Source: CAVWUA01 sp963758025 | GTDB taxonomy: Bacteria > Planctomycetota > Planctomycetia > Isosphaerales > Isosphaeraceae | Assembly: GCA_963758025.1 (NCBI GenBank) | Contig: CAVWUA010000026.1 | Coordinates: 62,001 to 126,000, forward strand | DNA: 64,000 bases | Direction: 5' to 3' | In this document: positions 18,462 to 27,263 of the stretch, piece after piece | How the letters are laid out: every line of letters starts with the position of its first letter | Position numbering within the stretch: the stretch's first letter is position 1 | Position numbers and translations under genes: made by a program | Notes under the pieces: generated by a model | Database searches by the model: none | What the model was told of the DNA's origin: nothing | The model's input: the letters and a program-made list of their open reading frames with translations, nothing else

Positions 18462-18857
18462 TCACATCCAGGTCAGGATGTACGCCAGGAACGCGAACAA
18501 GGCCCCGCCCACATAGGCGGACGCGGGCGGATAGAACAGGTACAGCATGACGACGCACGTCACCGACAGCCACGTCAACATGGCGTAGAGGACCGATAGA
18601 CCCTCGTTCGGCCCCCGGTTCGACCGGGCCAGCGGACGGCCGAGCAGCAGCCACAAGCCCCCCACCACGAGCGGCCCGAGCAACGTCAAGCCCAGGACAA
18701 TCTCCCGATCCATCCCCGACAATTTCGACCGCCGGATCGATTCGACCGCCGCCAACGTCAGACCGGCGATCGGGACCAGGATCAGCAGGTCCCACAGCCG
18801 GAGCCGTCGAGAAGTGGTTTCGTCCGCGTCGGTCGGTCCCTGGTTCGCGCTCATCAT
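18462..18857 (-). CDS. Small membrane protein (paralogue B)
   Basis: A 131-residue protein with four hydrophobic segments (LLILVPIAGLTLAAV, IVLGLTLLGPLVVGGLWLLL, VLYAMLTWLSVTCVVMLYLF, AYVGGALFAFLAYILT). It shares the arginine-rich RRLRLWDLL start and topology with the neighbouring paralogue 30 bp downstream. Function unknown. It begins 9 bp after the bioF stop, so it may be the last part of the biotin transcript. Confidence 0.7.
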   Translation of the reverse strand: MMSANQGPTDADETTSRRLRLWDLLILVPIAGLTLAAVESIRRSKLSGMDREIVLGLTLLGPLVVGGLWLLLGRPLARSNRGPNEGLSVLYAMLTWLSVTCVVMLYLFYPPASAYVGGALFAFLAYILTWM

Positions 18858-18866
18858 GCCTCTATT

Positions 18867-20064
18867 TTACGCATTGAGGCCCTGATCCGCGAGGTCGGCG
18901 GTACTCTCGACCAGAGCGCAGGAGGAACCCCTCGCGGTCGTCGTCCCCGTGCGCGGCGGACAGGCTGATTCGCAGGCGCGCGGTTCCCTTCGGGACCGTC
19001 GGCGGACGGATGGCGGGAACGAGGAACCCTCGCGCGCGGAGCCGATCCGCCAGTCCGACGGCACGCGCCGCGTCACCGACGATCAACGGCACGATCGGCC
19101 CGACGGACGGCGCGACCGGGAAACCAGCCGCGCGCAAATCCGCCCGCAACTGCTCGCCGAGGCGTCGCACGTGCTCCCGACGCCAGGGCTCGGCCCTCGC
19201 GATCGCCAGGGCCTCCCGCGCGGCCGACGCGGCGGCGGGAGGCAGGGCCGTCGAGTAGATCAACGTCGGCGCGTGATTGATGATGTGATCGACCAGCCGG
19301 CGCGAACCGGCCACGAAACCGCCGAGCGAGCCGAGGGCCTTCGAGAGCGTGCCGACGCGAACCGTCACCCGCTCCGCGACACCGCATTCCGAGGCGGCCC
19401 CCCGGCCATCCGGCCCGAAGACGCCGGTTCCATGCGCCTCGTCCACCAGGAGCATCGCCTCGAACCGTTCCGCGACCTCCACCAGTCCAGCCAGCGGGGC
19501 GAGGTCGCCGTCCATGCTGAAGACGCCGTCGGTGGCGATCAGCACCCGGCGGAACCGCGACCGGTCGCGCCGGAGGGAGGATTCCAGGCGTTCCACGTCG
19601 TTGTGAGGATAGACCCGCAGCGACGCCCCGGCCAGCTTCGTGCCCGAGATCAGGCACGCGTGGTTCAGCCGATCGGCATAGACGGCATCGCCGGGGCCGA
19701 CGAGCGCGGCGATCGTGCCGAGGTTCGCCGCGAACCCGGTCGGGAACAGCGCGACGGCCTCCGCCTGCTCGAAGTCCGCCAGGGCGTCGGCCAGTTGCCG
19801 GTGCGGCTCCCGCCAGCCGCAGACCAGGGGGGAGGCCCCCGCGCCCCAGCCGAACCGCCGCGCCACGTCGGTCGCCGCCGCGATCACCCGAGGGTCGGCC
19901 GCCAAGGCCAGATAATCGTTCGCGGCGAAGTTGACGAGCGTCTCCTCGTCCGCTTCCAGCCGCCCTGGCGAAGCCGGCCCGAACGGCGAGAGCCTCCGCA
20001 ACAGCCCTCGCCGCTCACGCTCTGCCCTTTCCTCGTCGATCCATGCCAGAGGATCATTGCTCAT
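18867..20064 (-). CDS. bioF: 8-amino-7-oxononanoate synthase, frameshifted near the C-terminus
   Basis: PLP enzyme condensing pimeloyl-ACP (or -CoA) with L-alanine, the first ring-building step of biotin synthesis. Visible are VNFAANDYLALAADPRV, GAGASPLVCGWREPH, FPTGFAANLGTIAAL, DGVFSMDGDLAPLAGL, LVDEAHGTGVFGPDG, and the Schiff-base Lys in RVGTLSKALGSLGGF. About 18 residues before the end the frame slips by one extra base at about 18920; corrected, the end reads LVESTADLADQGLNA. Restored length 398. The start overlaps the ketosynthase gene by about 11 bp, indicating coupling. Confidence 0.9.
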
Positions 20065-21368
20065 CGCAGGTCTCTTCTTCGCGCTCTTCCCTGGCGTCTT
20101 CGCGCCTTCGCGAGAGGTCTTCCACTCCATTCACTCGTTTCAACACCGCCGCCGCAAGATGCCCCCCGAACCCGATCGACAGCTTCAAGGCCGCGCGGAT
20201 CTCTCGATTTCGCCCGACGCAAGGTGTGCCATCCAGGTCGCAATCCGGGTCCGGCTCGTGAAGGTTGACCGTCGGCGGCACGAAGCGATCCCGGATCGAC
20301 AGGCAGGTGATCGCCAGCTCGGCCGCGCCCGCCGCGCCGAGAAGATGGCCGATCTGTCCCTTGTTCGCCACGCAGGCGACCCGGTCGGCGTGCGGTCCGA
20401 GGGCCAGCCGCAAGGCCCGGCATTCGAGCGGATCATTGACCCTCGTGGCCGTGCCGTGGACGTTGACATGATCCAGCGCGTGCGGCTCGATCCCCGCCGC
20501 GTCGAGCGCCCGGCCGATCAGCCCGGCCAGATTCGAGGGGTCGGGGTTCAGGTCGGTCATGTGGAAGGCGTCCGACCCGATCGCCCCTCCGGCGACCTCG
20601 GCATAGGCCCCCCTGCCCCGCGATCGAGCCAGGTCAGCCCGCTCCAGCACGAGAACGGCCGCCCCTTCACCGACCAGGAACCCCGACCGCCGACGATCCC
20701 AGGGGCGCACGGCGCAGCGTGGATCGTCCCCCGACTCGCAACGGGCCAGCACCTTCATCCGCCGGAACGCCGACAGCCAGAGCGGTTCGAGCGAGGCATC
20801 GGCACTACCGCAGAGGACCATGTCGCAGACGCCCCGACGAATCCAGTCCGCCCCTTGCAGCACGGCGACGAGGCCCGTCGCGCACGCGGCCACCGGCGCA
20901 GCGCAAGGCCCACGGAGGCCCAGCCGAGCCGCTAGCTCGTGAACCCCCGCGCACGGCCAGCTTCCGAACCAGTCGCGCGCCAGCCGATCCCGCTCGGCGT
21001 CGGGATCATGCAGCCCCTCCGCGAGCCGCTCCAGCGGCCGGACCCCGTTCTTGCTCAAGCCGATCAGTGCGCCGACCCGCTCTCGATCCCACGCCGGCAA
21101 GGTCGATCCGGGCATCGGCCAGGGCCTCGTCCGTCGCCCATCGCAGCAATTCAGGGGCCTCGATCCGCTCCGCATTTCCCGGCAACGGACAACCCGCGAC
21201 GGGTGCCCCCGGCGGCAATCGCGGATCATCGAGCCAGCGGGCCGCCGAGCGTCCATCCCGAAGCGCGGCCCACGTCGCTTCACGCCCAAACCCCAACCCA
21301 GTCACCAGGCCGATGCCCGTGACCAGCACGCGGCGAGACTCATCGTGATCCGGATCGGGGCGTGACAT
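20054..21368 (-). CDS. FabF-like beta-ketoacyl synthase in the biotin block, frameshifted
   Basis: A condensing enzyme of about 437 residues. The start is RRVLVTGIGLVTGLGFGR. One extra G at about 21094-21097 breaks the frame before AWDRERVGALIGLS. The catalytic Cys is in AACATGLVAVLQGA, the two His in NVHGTATRVND and NKGQIGHLLGAAG, so the Cys-His-His triad of KAS I/II is complete. It sits directly upstream of bioF with overlapping ends and without an ACP gene, suggesting a role in making the pimeloyl chain. The last 20 residues (SRRREDAREEREEE) come from a dispersed CGCGAAGACGC repeat. Confidence 0.85.
20076..20115. repeat. CGCGAAGACGC-type dispersed repeat inside the ketosynthase 3' end
   Basis: On the minus strand this reads CTCGCGAAGGCGCGAAGACG and onward, the same style as 27173-27229 and 49413-49450. 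Here it has been captured as coding sequence for an Arg/Glu-rich C-terminal tail. Confidence 0.45.
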
Positions 21369-21383
21369 GGCCAGGACGACGGC

Positions 21384-22091
21384 TCAGGCCGTCCCCTCAC
21401 GTCGCGTGGCCAGTTCCTCGCGTGCCCACCGCTCGACCTCGACCGTCCACTGCATCTCCCCGAGAGTCTCGGCCCGCATGATCCAGCCGACGGCCTCCCA
21501 CGCGCGGAGCATCGGGAAGGCGAGACTCGTCTCGCTCTCGATGTACGAGCCATCCTGCCGCCGTTGCAGAAACCGCAAGATCTGCCCGTCGAACGTCCAG
21601 ACCTCCGGCACGCCCAGCGCTCCATAGACGACCAGCGCGTCGAGCAACGGATTCGTCAGCACGATCTCGATCGCCAGGTCGGGCGGCGGGTGCTCGGTCA
21701 GGTCGATGTCCCGGAGCCCACGAATCCGAGGTTCGTTCGCCAGGTAGAAGCAGGCGTCAGGCTCCTTGGCCTTGATGACGTCCTCTCGCTGCCAGGTCGT
21801 TGACCCCGCGGACCGGAAGTTTACTTGAAGTCCGCGAGCGAGCGACTGCACAAAACCCGTAAGATATCCTTTGAGGCATTCGTGCCAGTAGGACGGGCTC
21901 ATCAGTTCCAGATCCCCATCAACATAAGTGATTCGAGGAACCGGCCGATCTCCCCGGGACGCGCAGATCGATTCGAACAGGGACCAATCGACTCCGTGCA
22001 AGAGAACGCGCGCATCGACCTCCGGCCGGGCGATGGATGAGCGGAGCATCGTCGCGGGACCCGTCGTCCGCGGCTCGGTGGTCGTGCTCAC
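21384..22091 (-). CDS. Uma2-family (DUF820) protein, PD-(D/E)XK nuclease-like
   Basis: A 235-residue member of a family expanded in cyanobacteria and planctomycetes, with a restriction-endonuclease-like fold; physiological role unknown. Landmarks are ITYVDGDLELMSPSYWHE, AKEPDACFYLAN and PDLAIEIVLTNPLLD. GTG 22091 follows a GAGGAGAT site 7 bases upstream. It lies between bioB and the ketosynthase gene on the same strand with 15-22 bp gaps, so it is probably in the biotin transcript although nothing known ties it to biotin. Confidence 0.85.
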   Translation of the reverse strand: MSTTTEPRTTGPATMLRSSIARPEVDARVLLHGVDWSLFESICASRGDRPVPRITYVDGDLELMSPSYWHECLKGYLTGFVQSLARGLQVNFRSAGSTTWQREDVIKAKEPDACFYLANEPRIRGLRDIDLTEHPPPDLAIEIVLTNPLLDALVVYGALGVPEVWTFDGQILRFLQRRQDGSYIESETSLAFPMLRAWEAVGWIMRAETLGEMQWTVEVERWAREELATRREGTA

Positions 22092-22113
22092 GATTCCATC
22101 TCCTCGGGCGATT

Positions 22114-23079
22114 CTAGCCAGCGTTTGCCGGCCGAGCTTTCAACCCCAGCCGCTCGAACATCTGACGATCCCGGTCGTGCTCGGGGTTCGCGGTCGTCAG
22201 CAGCTTCTCGCCGGCGAAGATCGAGTTGGCGCCGGCGAGGAAGCAGAGGGCCTGATCCTGCTCGGTCATGTGGATGCGGCCGGCGGAGAGGCGGACCATC
22301 GACGTGGGGAACAGGATGCGCGCGGTGGCGATCATGCGGACCATGTCCCAGATCGGCACCTCCGGCTGGTCGGCCAAGGGGGTCCCCTCGACGGCGACCA
22401 GCGCGTTGATCGGCACCGATTCGGGCGGCTCGGGCAGATTGGCGAGCGTGTGGAGCATGCCGATGCGGTCGTCGTCGGACTCGCCCAGGCCGACGATCCC
22501 GCCGCAACAGACGTTGATCCCGGCATCGCGGACGTGGCCGAGGGTCTTCAAGCGGTCGTCGTAGGTGCGGGTCGTGATGATCTCGCCGTAGAACTCGGGC
22601 GAGGTGTCGAGGTTGTGGTTGTACGCATCCAGCCCCGCTTCCTTCAGCCGGCGGGCCTGGTCGTCGGTCAACATGCCGAGGGTGCAGCAGGCTTCCAGGC
22701 CCCCCATGGCCTTGACGCCGCGGACCATCTCCACGACGCGGTCGAACTGCGGGCCGTCCTTGACCTCGCGCCAGGCGGCCCCCATGCAGAAGCGGGTCGC
22801 GCCGGAGTCCTTCGCCCTTCGCGCGGCGGCCAGCACGGCATCGACGTCCATCAAGGCGTGCGGGTCCACCGTCGTGTGATAGCGCGCGGCCTGGGGGCAA
22901 TAGCCGCAATCCTCGGGGCAGCCGCCGGTCTTCACCGAGAGGAGCACGCAGACCTGGATCTCGCCCGGCTCATGGTGCTGGCGGTGGACCTCCCCGGCGC
23001 GGGCGATCAGGTCCAGGAGCGGGGAATGGTAAAGGTCGGCGACGTCCTGGCGCGTCGGCGGGGCGATCGTGGCCGTCAT
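22114..23079 (-). CDS. bioB: Biotin synthase
   Basis: A 321-residue radical SAM enzyme that inserts sulfur into dethiobiotin. The 4Fe-4S cluster motif is GGCPEDCGYCPQ (C-x3-C-x2-C), followed by CMGAAWREVKDG, GLEACCTLGMLT, AYNHNLDTSPEFY, and the ARILFPTSMVRLSAGR segment containing the Arg that binds the 2Fe-2S cluster. I chose ATG 23079 with AGGAACGCC before it. An upstream in-frame start at 23133 lies inside a palindromic repeat and adds 18 non-conserved residues. Intact frame. Confidence 0.95.
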   Translation of the reverse strand: MTATIAPPTRQDVADLYHSPLLDLIARAGEVHRQHHEPGEIQVCVLLSVKTGGCPEDCGYCPQAARYHTTVDPHALMDVDAVLAAARRAKDSGATRFCMGAAWREVKDGPQFDRVVEMVRGVKAMGGLEACCTLGMLTDDQARRLKEAGLDAYNHNLDTSPEFYGEIITTRTYDDRLKTLGHVRDAGINVCCGGIVGLGESDDDRIGMLHTLANLPEPPESVPINALVAVEGTPLADQPEVPIWDMVRMIATARILFPTSMVRLSAGRIHMTEQDQALCFLAGANSIFAGEKLLTTANPEHDRDRQMFERLGLKARPANAG

Positions 23080-23130
23080 GGCGTTCCTGAGCTCGTTCAC
23101 TTGGAAGGAAGGGATACTTATGGAGTTCGG

Positions 23131-23334
23131 CATAGCAAATGGCAGATTTCAGATTCCGGATCTTCTAAGTGGTGCATCCGCCAAATCTCTTTCCTTGGAG
23201 CGCGGGCCTCTGGCCCGCTATCCCGGATGCGGGCCAGAGGCCCGCGCTCCAAAAACTTACCGGATGCGCCACGAAAAGAGGCAAGATATTTCTGGAATCT
23301 GGAATCTGGAATCCGGAATCTGCCATTTGCTATG
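23131..23334. repeat. Nested palindromic element (GGAATCTGG family), copy 1
   Basis: The ends CATAGCAAATGGCA (23131-23144) and TGCCATTTGCTATG (23321-23334) are exact inverted repeats, with further GATTCCGG/CCGGAATC pairing inward. Nested in the centre is a second palindrome with 24-bp perfect arms (23195-23218 and 23229-23252, TTGGAGCGCGGGCCTCTGGC and so on). The total of about 204 bp lies between bioB and the next minus-strand gene. It resembles a small non-autonomous element into which another inserted. Confidence 0.8.
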
Positions 23335-23396
23335 GGGCCGTCAGCATTGTCCGTTGTCGCGTCGGAACATGGCGACAACGCGCGCGGTTGCTTCGC

Positions 23397-23603
23397 TTAT
23401 CGTCGGGCCGTTTTGCAGATCACGAAGACGGCACCGGCCGCGAGGAAGGCCGTGCCAACCAGGCCGTACAGCGGGTTGCCGCTGGATTCTTCCACCGGCT
23501 CGGTCTCGCCGGTAATTTCCTGCGCGGGTGCGACGGCCGGCAGGCCGGTCAACACCAGGGCCACGGACAGGGTGGCGAGCGGTCGGAACAGGCGGCGGAT
23601 CAT
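23397..23603 (-). CDS. Small exported or membrane protein
   Basis: A 68-residue protein with a clear signal peptide (MIRRLFRPLATLSVALVL, cleavage likely after AVAPAQ), a short acidic linker (EITGETEPVEESSG) and a second hydrophobic segment (YGLVGTAFLAAGAVFVI) before KTARR. No family recognised. Its ATG overlaps the stop of the HYExAFE gene by 4 bp, so it is translated from the same message. Confidence 0.65.
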   Translation of the reverse strand: MIRRLFRPLATLSVALVLTGLPAVAPAQEITGETEPVEESSGNPLYGLVGTAFLAAGAVFVICKTARR

Positions 23604-24160
23604 CGGTCACGCTCCTTGAGGGGTCGGGGACGCCTGGGGGCCTCGGCGGTCATCGGGAGCCATTCCTGGAGCGGTCGGACCCGGCGGCGGAACGCCGCGC
23701 GGGCCATTGCCACCGCTTTCCAGGCGGGGCCTCGCGAGCGAAGGTGGGCGATGTAGTCGTCCAGCCCGACCGCCCAGAACCGATACCGGCGGTTCCGGAA
23801 CGAGAACGAGCCGTCGCCCGGCGGCAAGGGGAACGGCGGTGGCGGCTCGGCATACACAAACGCCAGGACCGCCCGGAACCCCGGGCCGAACATCGCCTGC
23901 CAGCGGGTCAGGCCGTCCAGGTCGTCGGTCGTCACCCAGTTCTCCCAGGCCCGACGCCCCCGACCGTCCTTCCCCCGCTTGCCCTTCACCTCGACCACGA
24001 GGTTCAGGCCCATTCGAGGATACAATATGAAGTCGGGATTTTTCAGCCCCTCCTCCCCGGAAACCGCGCGCTTGGCCTCGTTGACCGCCACGCAAGGCAC
24101 TCGCAGCGAACGGACATACGCCTCGAACGCCGCCTCGTAGTGGTTCCTGCGGTTGGCCAT
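23600..24160 (-). CDS. HYExAFE-family protein, PD-(D/E)XK-like
   Basis: A 186-residue protein that carries the name-giving sequence NHYEAAFEAYVR at its N-terminus. The following KNPDFILYPR and LNLVVEVKGKRGK give a PD...E-x-K pattern, the metal site of restriction-endonuclease-like folds, so nuclease or DNA-processing activity is a reasonable inference for this family, which I know only as uncharacterised. ATG 24160 is the start just before that motif. It lies in a minus-strand gene run with the small membrane proteins on both sides. Confidence 0.85.
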   Translation of the reverse strand: MANRRNHYEAAFEAYVRSLRVPCVAVNEAKRAVSGEEGLKNPDFILYPRMGLNLVVEVKGKRGKDGRGRRAWENWVTTDDLDGLTRWQAMFGPGFRAVLAFVYAEPPPPFPLPPGDGSFSFRNRRYRFWAVGLDDYIAHLRSRGPAWKAVAMARAAFRRRVRPLQEWLPMTAEAPRRPRPLKERDR

Positions 24161-24180
24161 CGGGTTGCCTCGGAAGGCGC

Positions 24181-24555
24181 CTAACGCGCCGGGACCGACT
24201 CCATGCGGTTCGCGTGCCGGGACGCCGCCAGGTAACGACTCCACTTCACCAGGAACAGCATTGAGGCGACGACGCCGAGAAAGATCAAATTCAGGAGCAT
24301 CATCAGGATGAGCGGGTTGTGGATCGCCACACGGACGCCGAACAGATCGATCCAGATGGAGTGGTGCCACACCAACGCGGTTTCTCCACCGTTCCGGGCG
24401 ACGGAGGTCGGATCATGGAACGTCGCATTCAGCGGTTTCATCGCCACGTAGAGACGGGCATTGAACAGCGCGAAGGCCAGGACGATGACCGCCAGTTCGG
24501 CCAGGGAGAGGCGGAACGGGCGGAAACGGGGGGCGTGATCCTGGTTCGGGCTCAT
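24181..24555 (-). CDS. Hypothetical two-helix membrane protein
   Basis: A 124-residue protein with two strongly hydrophobic segments: LAELAVIVLAFALFNARLYVA near residues 18-38 and LILMMLLNLIFLGVVASMLF near 82-101, with a polar loop between (NATFHDPTSVARNGG). The ATG at 24555 follows GGAGCG. It starts 10 bp after the YkgJ stop and ends 20 bp before the HYExAFE gene. Function unknown. Confidence 0.65.
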   Translation of the reverse strand: MSPNQDHAPRFRPFRLSLAELAVIVLAFALFNARLYVAMKPLNATFHDPTSVARNGGETALVWHHSIWIDLFGVRVAIHNPLILMMLLNLIFLGVVASMLFLVKWSRYLAASRHANRMESVPAR

Positions 24556-24565
24556 CGGCGCTCCT

Positions 24566-25030
24566 TCACTTCTCCTTCGGGCCGATACCGACAACCAACG
24601 GCCCCGACGGCGTCTTCCGCCGGCGCTTCGGGGGAAGGACGGCCTCGGCATATTCCCAGATCTGCTCCGGAGTTTCGAAAACCTTGTCGAACGTCCAGTC
24701 CTCGTCGTACTCGCAATCGTCGGACGAATACTCCTGGCAGACCCGGGGACGATTCAGGTAAATGGCGCAACGGTCCTCTCGGGTGAGATACTGGCAGCGC
24801 GTCATTACCAAGAGATACCAGGTTCCGCCCTCGACGTACACCAGGGTTTGCCCGTGCGCCAGATACCAGCGGATCGCGTCGTAGTCGTCCCAGGTCGTCG
24901 GCGTCTCGATCGGCAGCGAAAAATACCGGCAGCACTTCCCCACGCAATGATCGCAGAGACACTCGTCCGGCTTCAGGTCCTCACGTCCAACTTTCCCCTT
25001 GCGTCGCGTTGTGGAACGGTTCGATGCCAA
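24566..25030 (-). CDS. YkgJ-family cysteine cluster protein
   Basis: A 154-residue protein with the family's Cys-rich metal site: CLCDHCVGKCCRYFSLPIE at the N-terminus, then TRCQYLTREDRCAIYLNRP and RVCQEYSSDDCEYD. YkgJ proteins are thought to bind Fe-S or zinc; substrate unknown. The start is a TTG at 25030 with AGAGGT about 9 bases before it; no in-frame ATG lies before the conserved cysteines. It is 64 bp downstream of the methyltransferase-like gene on the same strand. Confidence 0.85.
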   Translation of the reverse strand: MASNRSTTRRKGKVGREDLKPDECLCDHCVGKCCRYFSLPIETPTTWDDYDAIRWYLAHGQTLVYVEGGTWYLLVMTRCQYLTREDRCAIYLNRPRVCQEYSSDDCEYDEDWTFDKVFETPEQIWEYAEAVLPPKRRRKTPSGPLVVGIGPKEK

Positions 25031-25094
25031 GGCCGCGGACCTCTGCGTTGGGGGCGTTCGTTGCGTCGGGAAACGGTCCTATTGTCGTCGTATT

Positions 25095-25913
25095 TCACAC
25101 CTTCGGCAAGATGGACGTTCCGATCGCACTCCGCAACGCCGCGACATGGGCCTCGGTCGTTCCGCAACATCCACCGAACAGCCGAACACCAGACGCCCGG
25201 AGCGCGGGGACCGACGCCGCGAACGCCAAGGGAGAGGTCGGCGGCTCTCCCGGAAGCCCACCCCCCGGCTTGGACAGAAACGGCAAGTCCCCCCCGATCG
25301 CGGAACGCAACGTCCCGAGCCGTTCGATCACGACCTCCAGCGGCTCGCAATTGATCCCGACGGCCGAGGCCCCGCGCGGGAAAGAATCACTGTTCTCACC
25401 GTTCCAGCCACCGACGATCGAGACGAGGATAGGCAGTTCGAACGTTTCCCGAAGTCGTTCCAAGCCGCGACGGGCGTCTTCCGCGGTATGCGTTTCCAGA
25501 ATCAGGGCATCAACCCCCTCGGCCACCAGCACGGCCGCCGCGTCCCGGTACGCGGCCGGATCACCGATCGCCGTTGGGCCGAGACAGCCGACGACGAAGC
25601 GGTCGGGACCGGCGGCCTCACGGGCCAACGCCACGGCCCGGCGGAGGATCGCCGGTACGTCGCCCGCGCGGCCGAACCGCGCGAGCCAGACCCGGTTCGC
25701 GCCGAAGGTGTTCGTCAGCAAGGCGTCGGCCCCGGCGGCCACGTCGCGCCGGTGAATGTCGAGAACGTCGTCGGGATGCGACAGGTTCCACAAGCACGGG
25801 TCGTCCCGATCGAGCGTCAGTCCCCGCGCGATCAGGCGGGTGCCCATCGCGGCGTCGAGGAGCAACGGCCCGCGACGCAGAGCCCGGGAAAACCGGGAAC
25901 CTGGCTCAGTCAC
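25095..25913 (-). CDS. Homocysteine S-methyltransferase family protein
   Basis: A 272-residue protein with the Pfam S-methyl_trans fold. It starts at GTG 25913, 8 bp inside the end of the upstream protease gene. Visible are LLLDAAMGTRLIARGL, ADALLTNTFGANRVWL, FVVGCLGPT, and the three zinc-binding Cys: one in AVGINCEPLEVV and two in LFGGCCGTTEAHVAAL. It would transfer a methyl group from a donor such as S-methylmethionine or betaine to a thiol. The shorter length, without a cobalamin domain, fits the MmuM/BHMT-like group rather than MetH. Confidence 0.85.
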   Translation of the reverse strand: MTEPGSRFSRALRRGPLLLDAAMGTRLIARGLTLDRDDPCLWNLSHPDDVLDIHRRDVAAGADALLTNTFGANRVWLARFGRAGDVPAILRRAVALAREAAGPDRFVVGCLGPTAIGDPAAYRDAAAVLVAEGVDALILETHTAEDARRGLERLRETFELPILVSIVGGWNGENSDSFPRGASAVGINCEPLEVVIERLGTLRSAIGGDLPFLSKPGGGLPGEPPTSPLAFAASVPALRASGVRLFGGCCGTTEAHVAALRSAIGTSILPKV

Positions 25914-26973
25914 TGGACTTGGTGCGGTTGCGGTACTTGACGCTGACGCGGACGAGGAAGCGTTGCTCGTCGGCAGTCAGCGAGGCACGGCCTTCGCGGT
26001 GAATCTTGTCGAGGATCTCGTCCATGCGCTGCTCCTCGGCGGCTTCCTTGGCGAGTCGGCGGCGGAGCCGCATCTCGGAACGTCGGCGCCGCCATCGTTT
26101 CAAGGCCCCTTCCCGGCGTGGCCGGACGGTCGCGGCGCCGGCTTCCAGGCTGGTGTACCCTTGCGAGAAGTCGTAGCCGAAGATGCCGTCGTCGAAGAAG
26201 CCCCCGTCATCGAGCATCCGGGCCTCGAACCGGGCGATCAGGTAGATCGTCAGGCCGAGGAAGATCAACGGGACACCGTTGTGCGCGCCGCTGAGCACGC
26301 GGAAGAGGCCGCCTAGCCCGAGAACCAGGGCCGCGACCCGCGAGGTCCAGTGGCCGATCATCGCGTCGCGGCTCGGCCCGGACCAGGGCCCTTCCATCAA
26401 GCCGCGGAAGATCCGCCCGCCGTCGAGCGGCAGGGCGGGGATCAGGTTGGCGAGGAAGAGGACCCAGTTGAGATAGCCGAACCAGCCGATCCACCAGCGG
26501 GCGCTGAAGGCCGCCGCCAGGGTCTTGCCGTCAGCGAGCCAGGGTGCGCCACCTCCCGCGCTGTTGCCGAACGGATTGAAGACCATCCGCGCGTCGGCGA
26601 AATGCAATCCGATGGCGACGGAAAGGGCCAGGGCCCCGCTGACGATCAGGCCGCCGGCCGCCACGAGCATCGGCTCCGTCCCGCGCAGCAGGTACGGCGG
26701 AAGGGGGCCGACAAAGTTCCCCAGGGGCCAGAGCCGGACCTCCTCCGGTTCGACACCCAGCCGGCTGGCCATCGCCAGATGTCCCAGCTCGTGCAGCAGC
26801 AGAACCAGCAGCAACATGGAGAGCCAGGCCGCCGTCTCGACGACGGGGTGCCCTGGGTCCAGCGCCGCGAAAAGTAGTTTGGAAACCACGTACCCGATCA
26901 GCAGGACGTGGACCCGAACCTGGACCCCAGCCCAGCGAACCAGGGGGATCGACCAGGTGAGAGGATCACTCAT
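25906..26973 (-). CDS. Site-2 protease family (M50) zinc metalloprotease
   Basis: A 355-residue intramembrane protease. The zinc site LLLHELGHLAMASRLG (HExxH) lies in the second transmembrane helix and the third ligand in LIPALPLDGGRIFRGL. Several further helices are visible (MLVAAGGLIVSGALALSVAI, VAALVLGLGGLF, VPLIFLGLTIYLIARFEA). The C-terminal 40 residues (ILDKIHREGRASLTADEQRF) form the helical DUF6576-like tail often attached to planctomycete membrane proteases. I use ATG 26973; an ATG four codons earlier is equally possible. Substrate unknown; site-2 proteases commonly cut anti-sigma or membrane-bound regulators. Confidence 0.85.
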   Translation of the reverse strand: MSDPLTWSIPLVRWAGVQVRVHVLLIGYVVSKLLFAALDPGHPVVETAAWLSMLLLVLLLHELGHLAMASRLGVEPEEVRLWPLGNFVGPLPPYLLRGTEPMLVAAGGLIVSGALALSVAIGLHFADARMVFNPFGNSAGGGAPWLADGKTLAAAFSARWWIGWFGYLNWVLFLANLIPALPLDGGRIFRGLMEGPWSGPSRDAMIGHWTSRVAALVLGLGGLFRVLSGAHNGVPLIFLGLTIYLIARFEARMLDDGGFFDDGIFGYDFSQGYTSLEAGAATVRPRREGALKRWRRRRSEMRLRRRLAKEAAEEQRMDEILDKIHREGRASLTADEQRFLVRVSVKYRNRTKSSD

Positions 26974-27172
26974 GGGGAGCCCCAACCGAGGCGGTAATGC
27001 CTGTTTCCAAAGGGCAGGCGTCTGGCGTCGTCCCTGTATCTTCCCAGTGTAGCAACCGACAGGACGCTCGGCAACGATTCGTATGCGGGATGCCCTGAGT
27101 TTCCCGCAAGGTTAATCGAGGTCACTGAGCGTACCGCCGGGCTCACGGGGCAGACAAGGACAAAGAGTTCGT

Positions 27173-27229
27173 CGCAAAGACGCGAACCGTCGCAAATTCC
27201 TTGCAACCGTTGCGCCTTTTGCGATTCAC
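27173..27229. repeat. CGCAAAGACGCGAA-type dispersed repeat
   Basis: CGCAAAGACGCGAA followed by CGCAAATTCC, TGCGCCTTTTGCGATT: periodic GCAAA/GCGAA units. Similar text is at 49413-49450 and, captured inside a gene, at 20076-20115. It occupies the otherwise empty 290 bp between the protease and hydrolase genes. Confidence 0.45.
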
Positions 27230-27263
27230 TCGATCGACACTCTCGAGTCGAACGCCGATCGTC

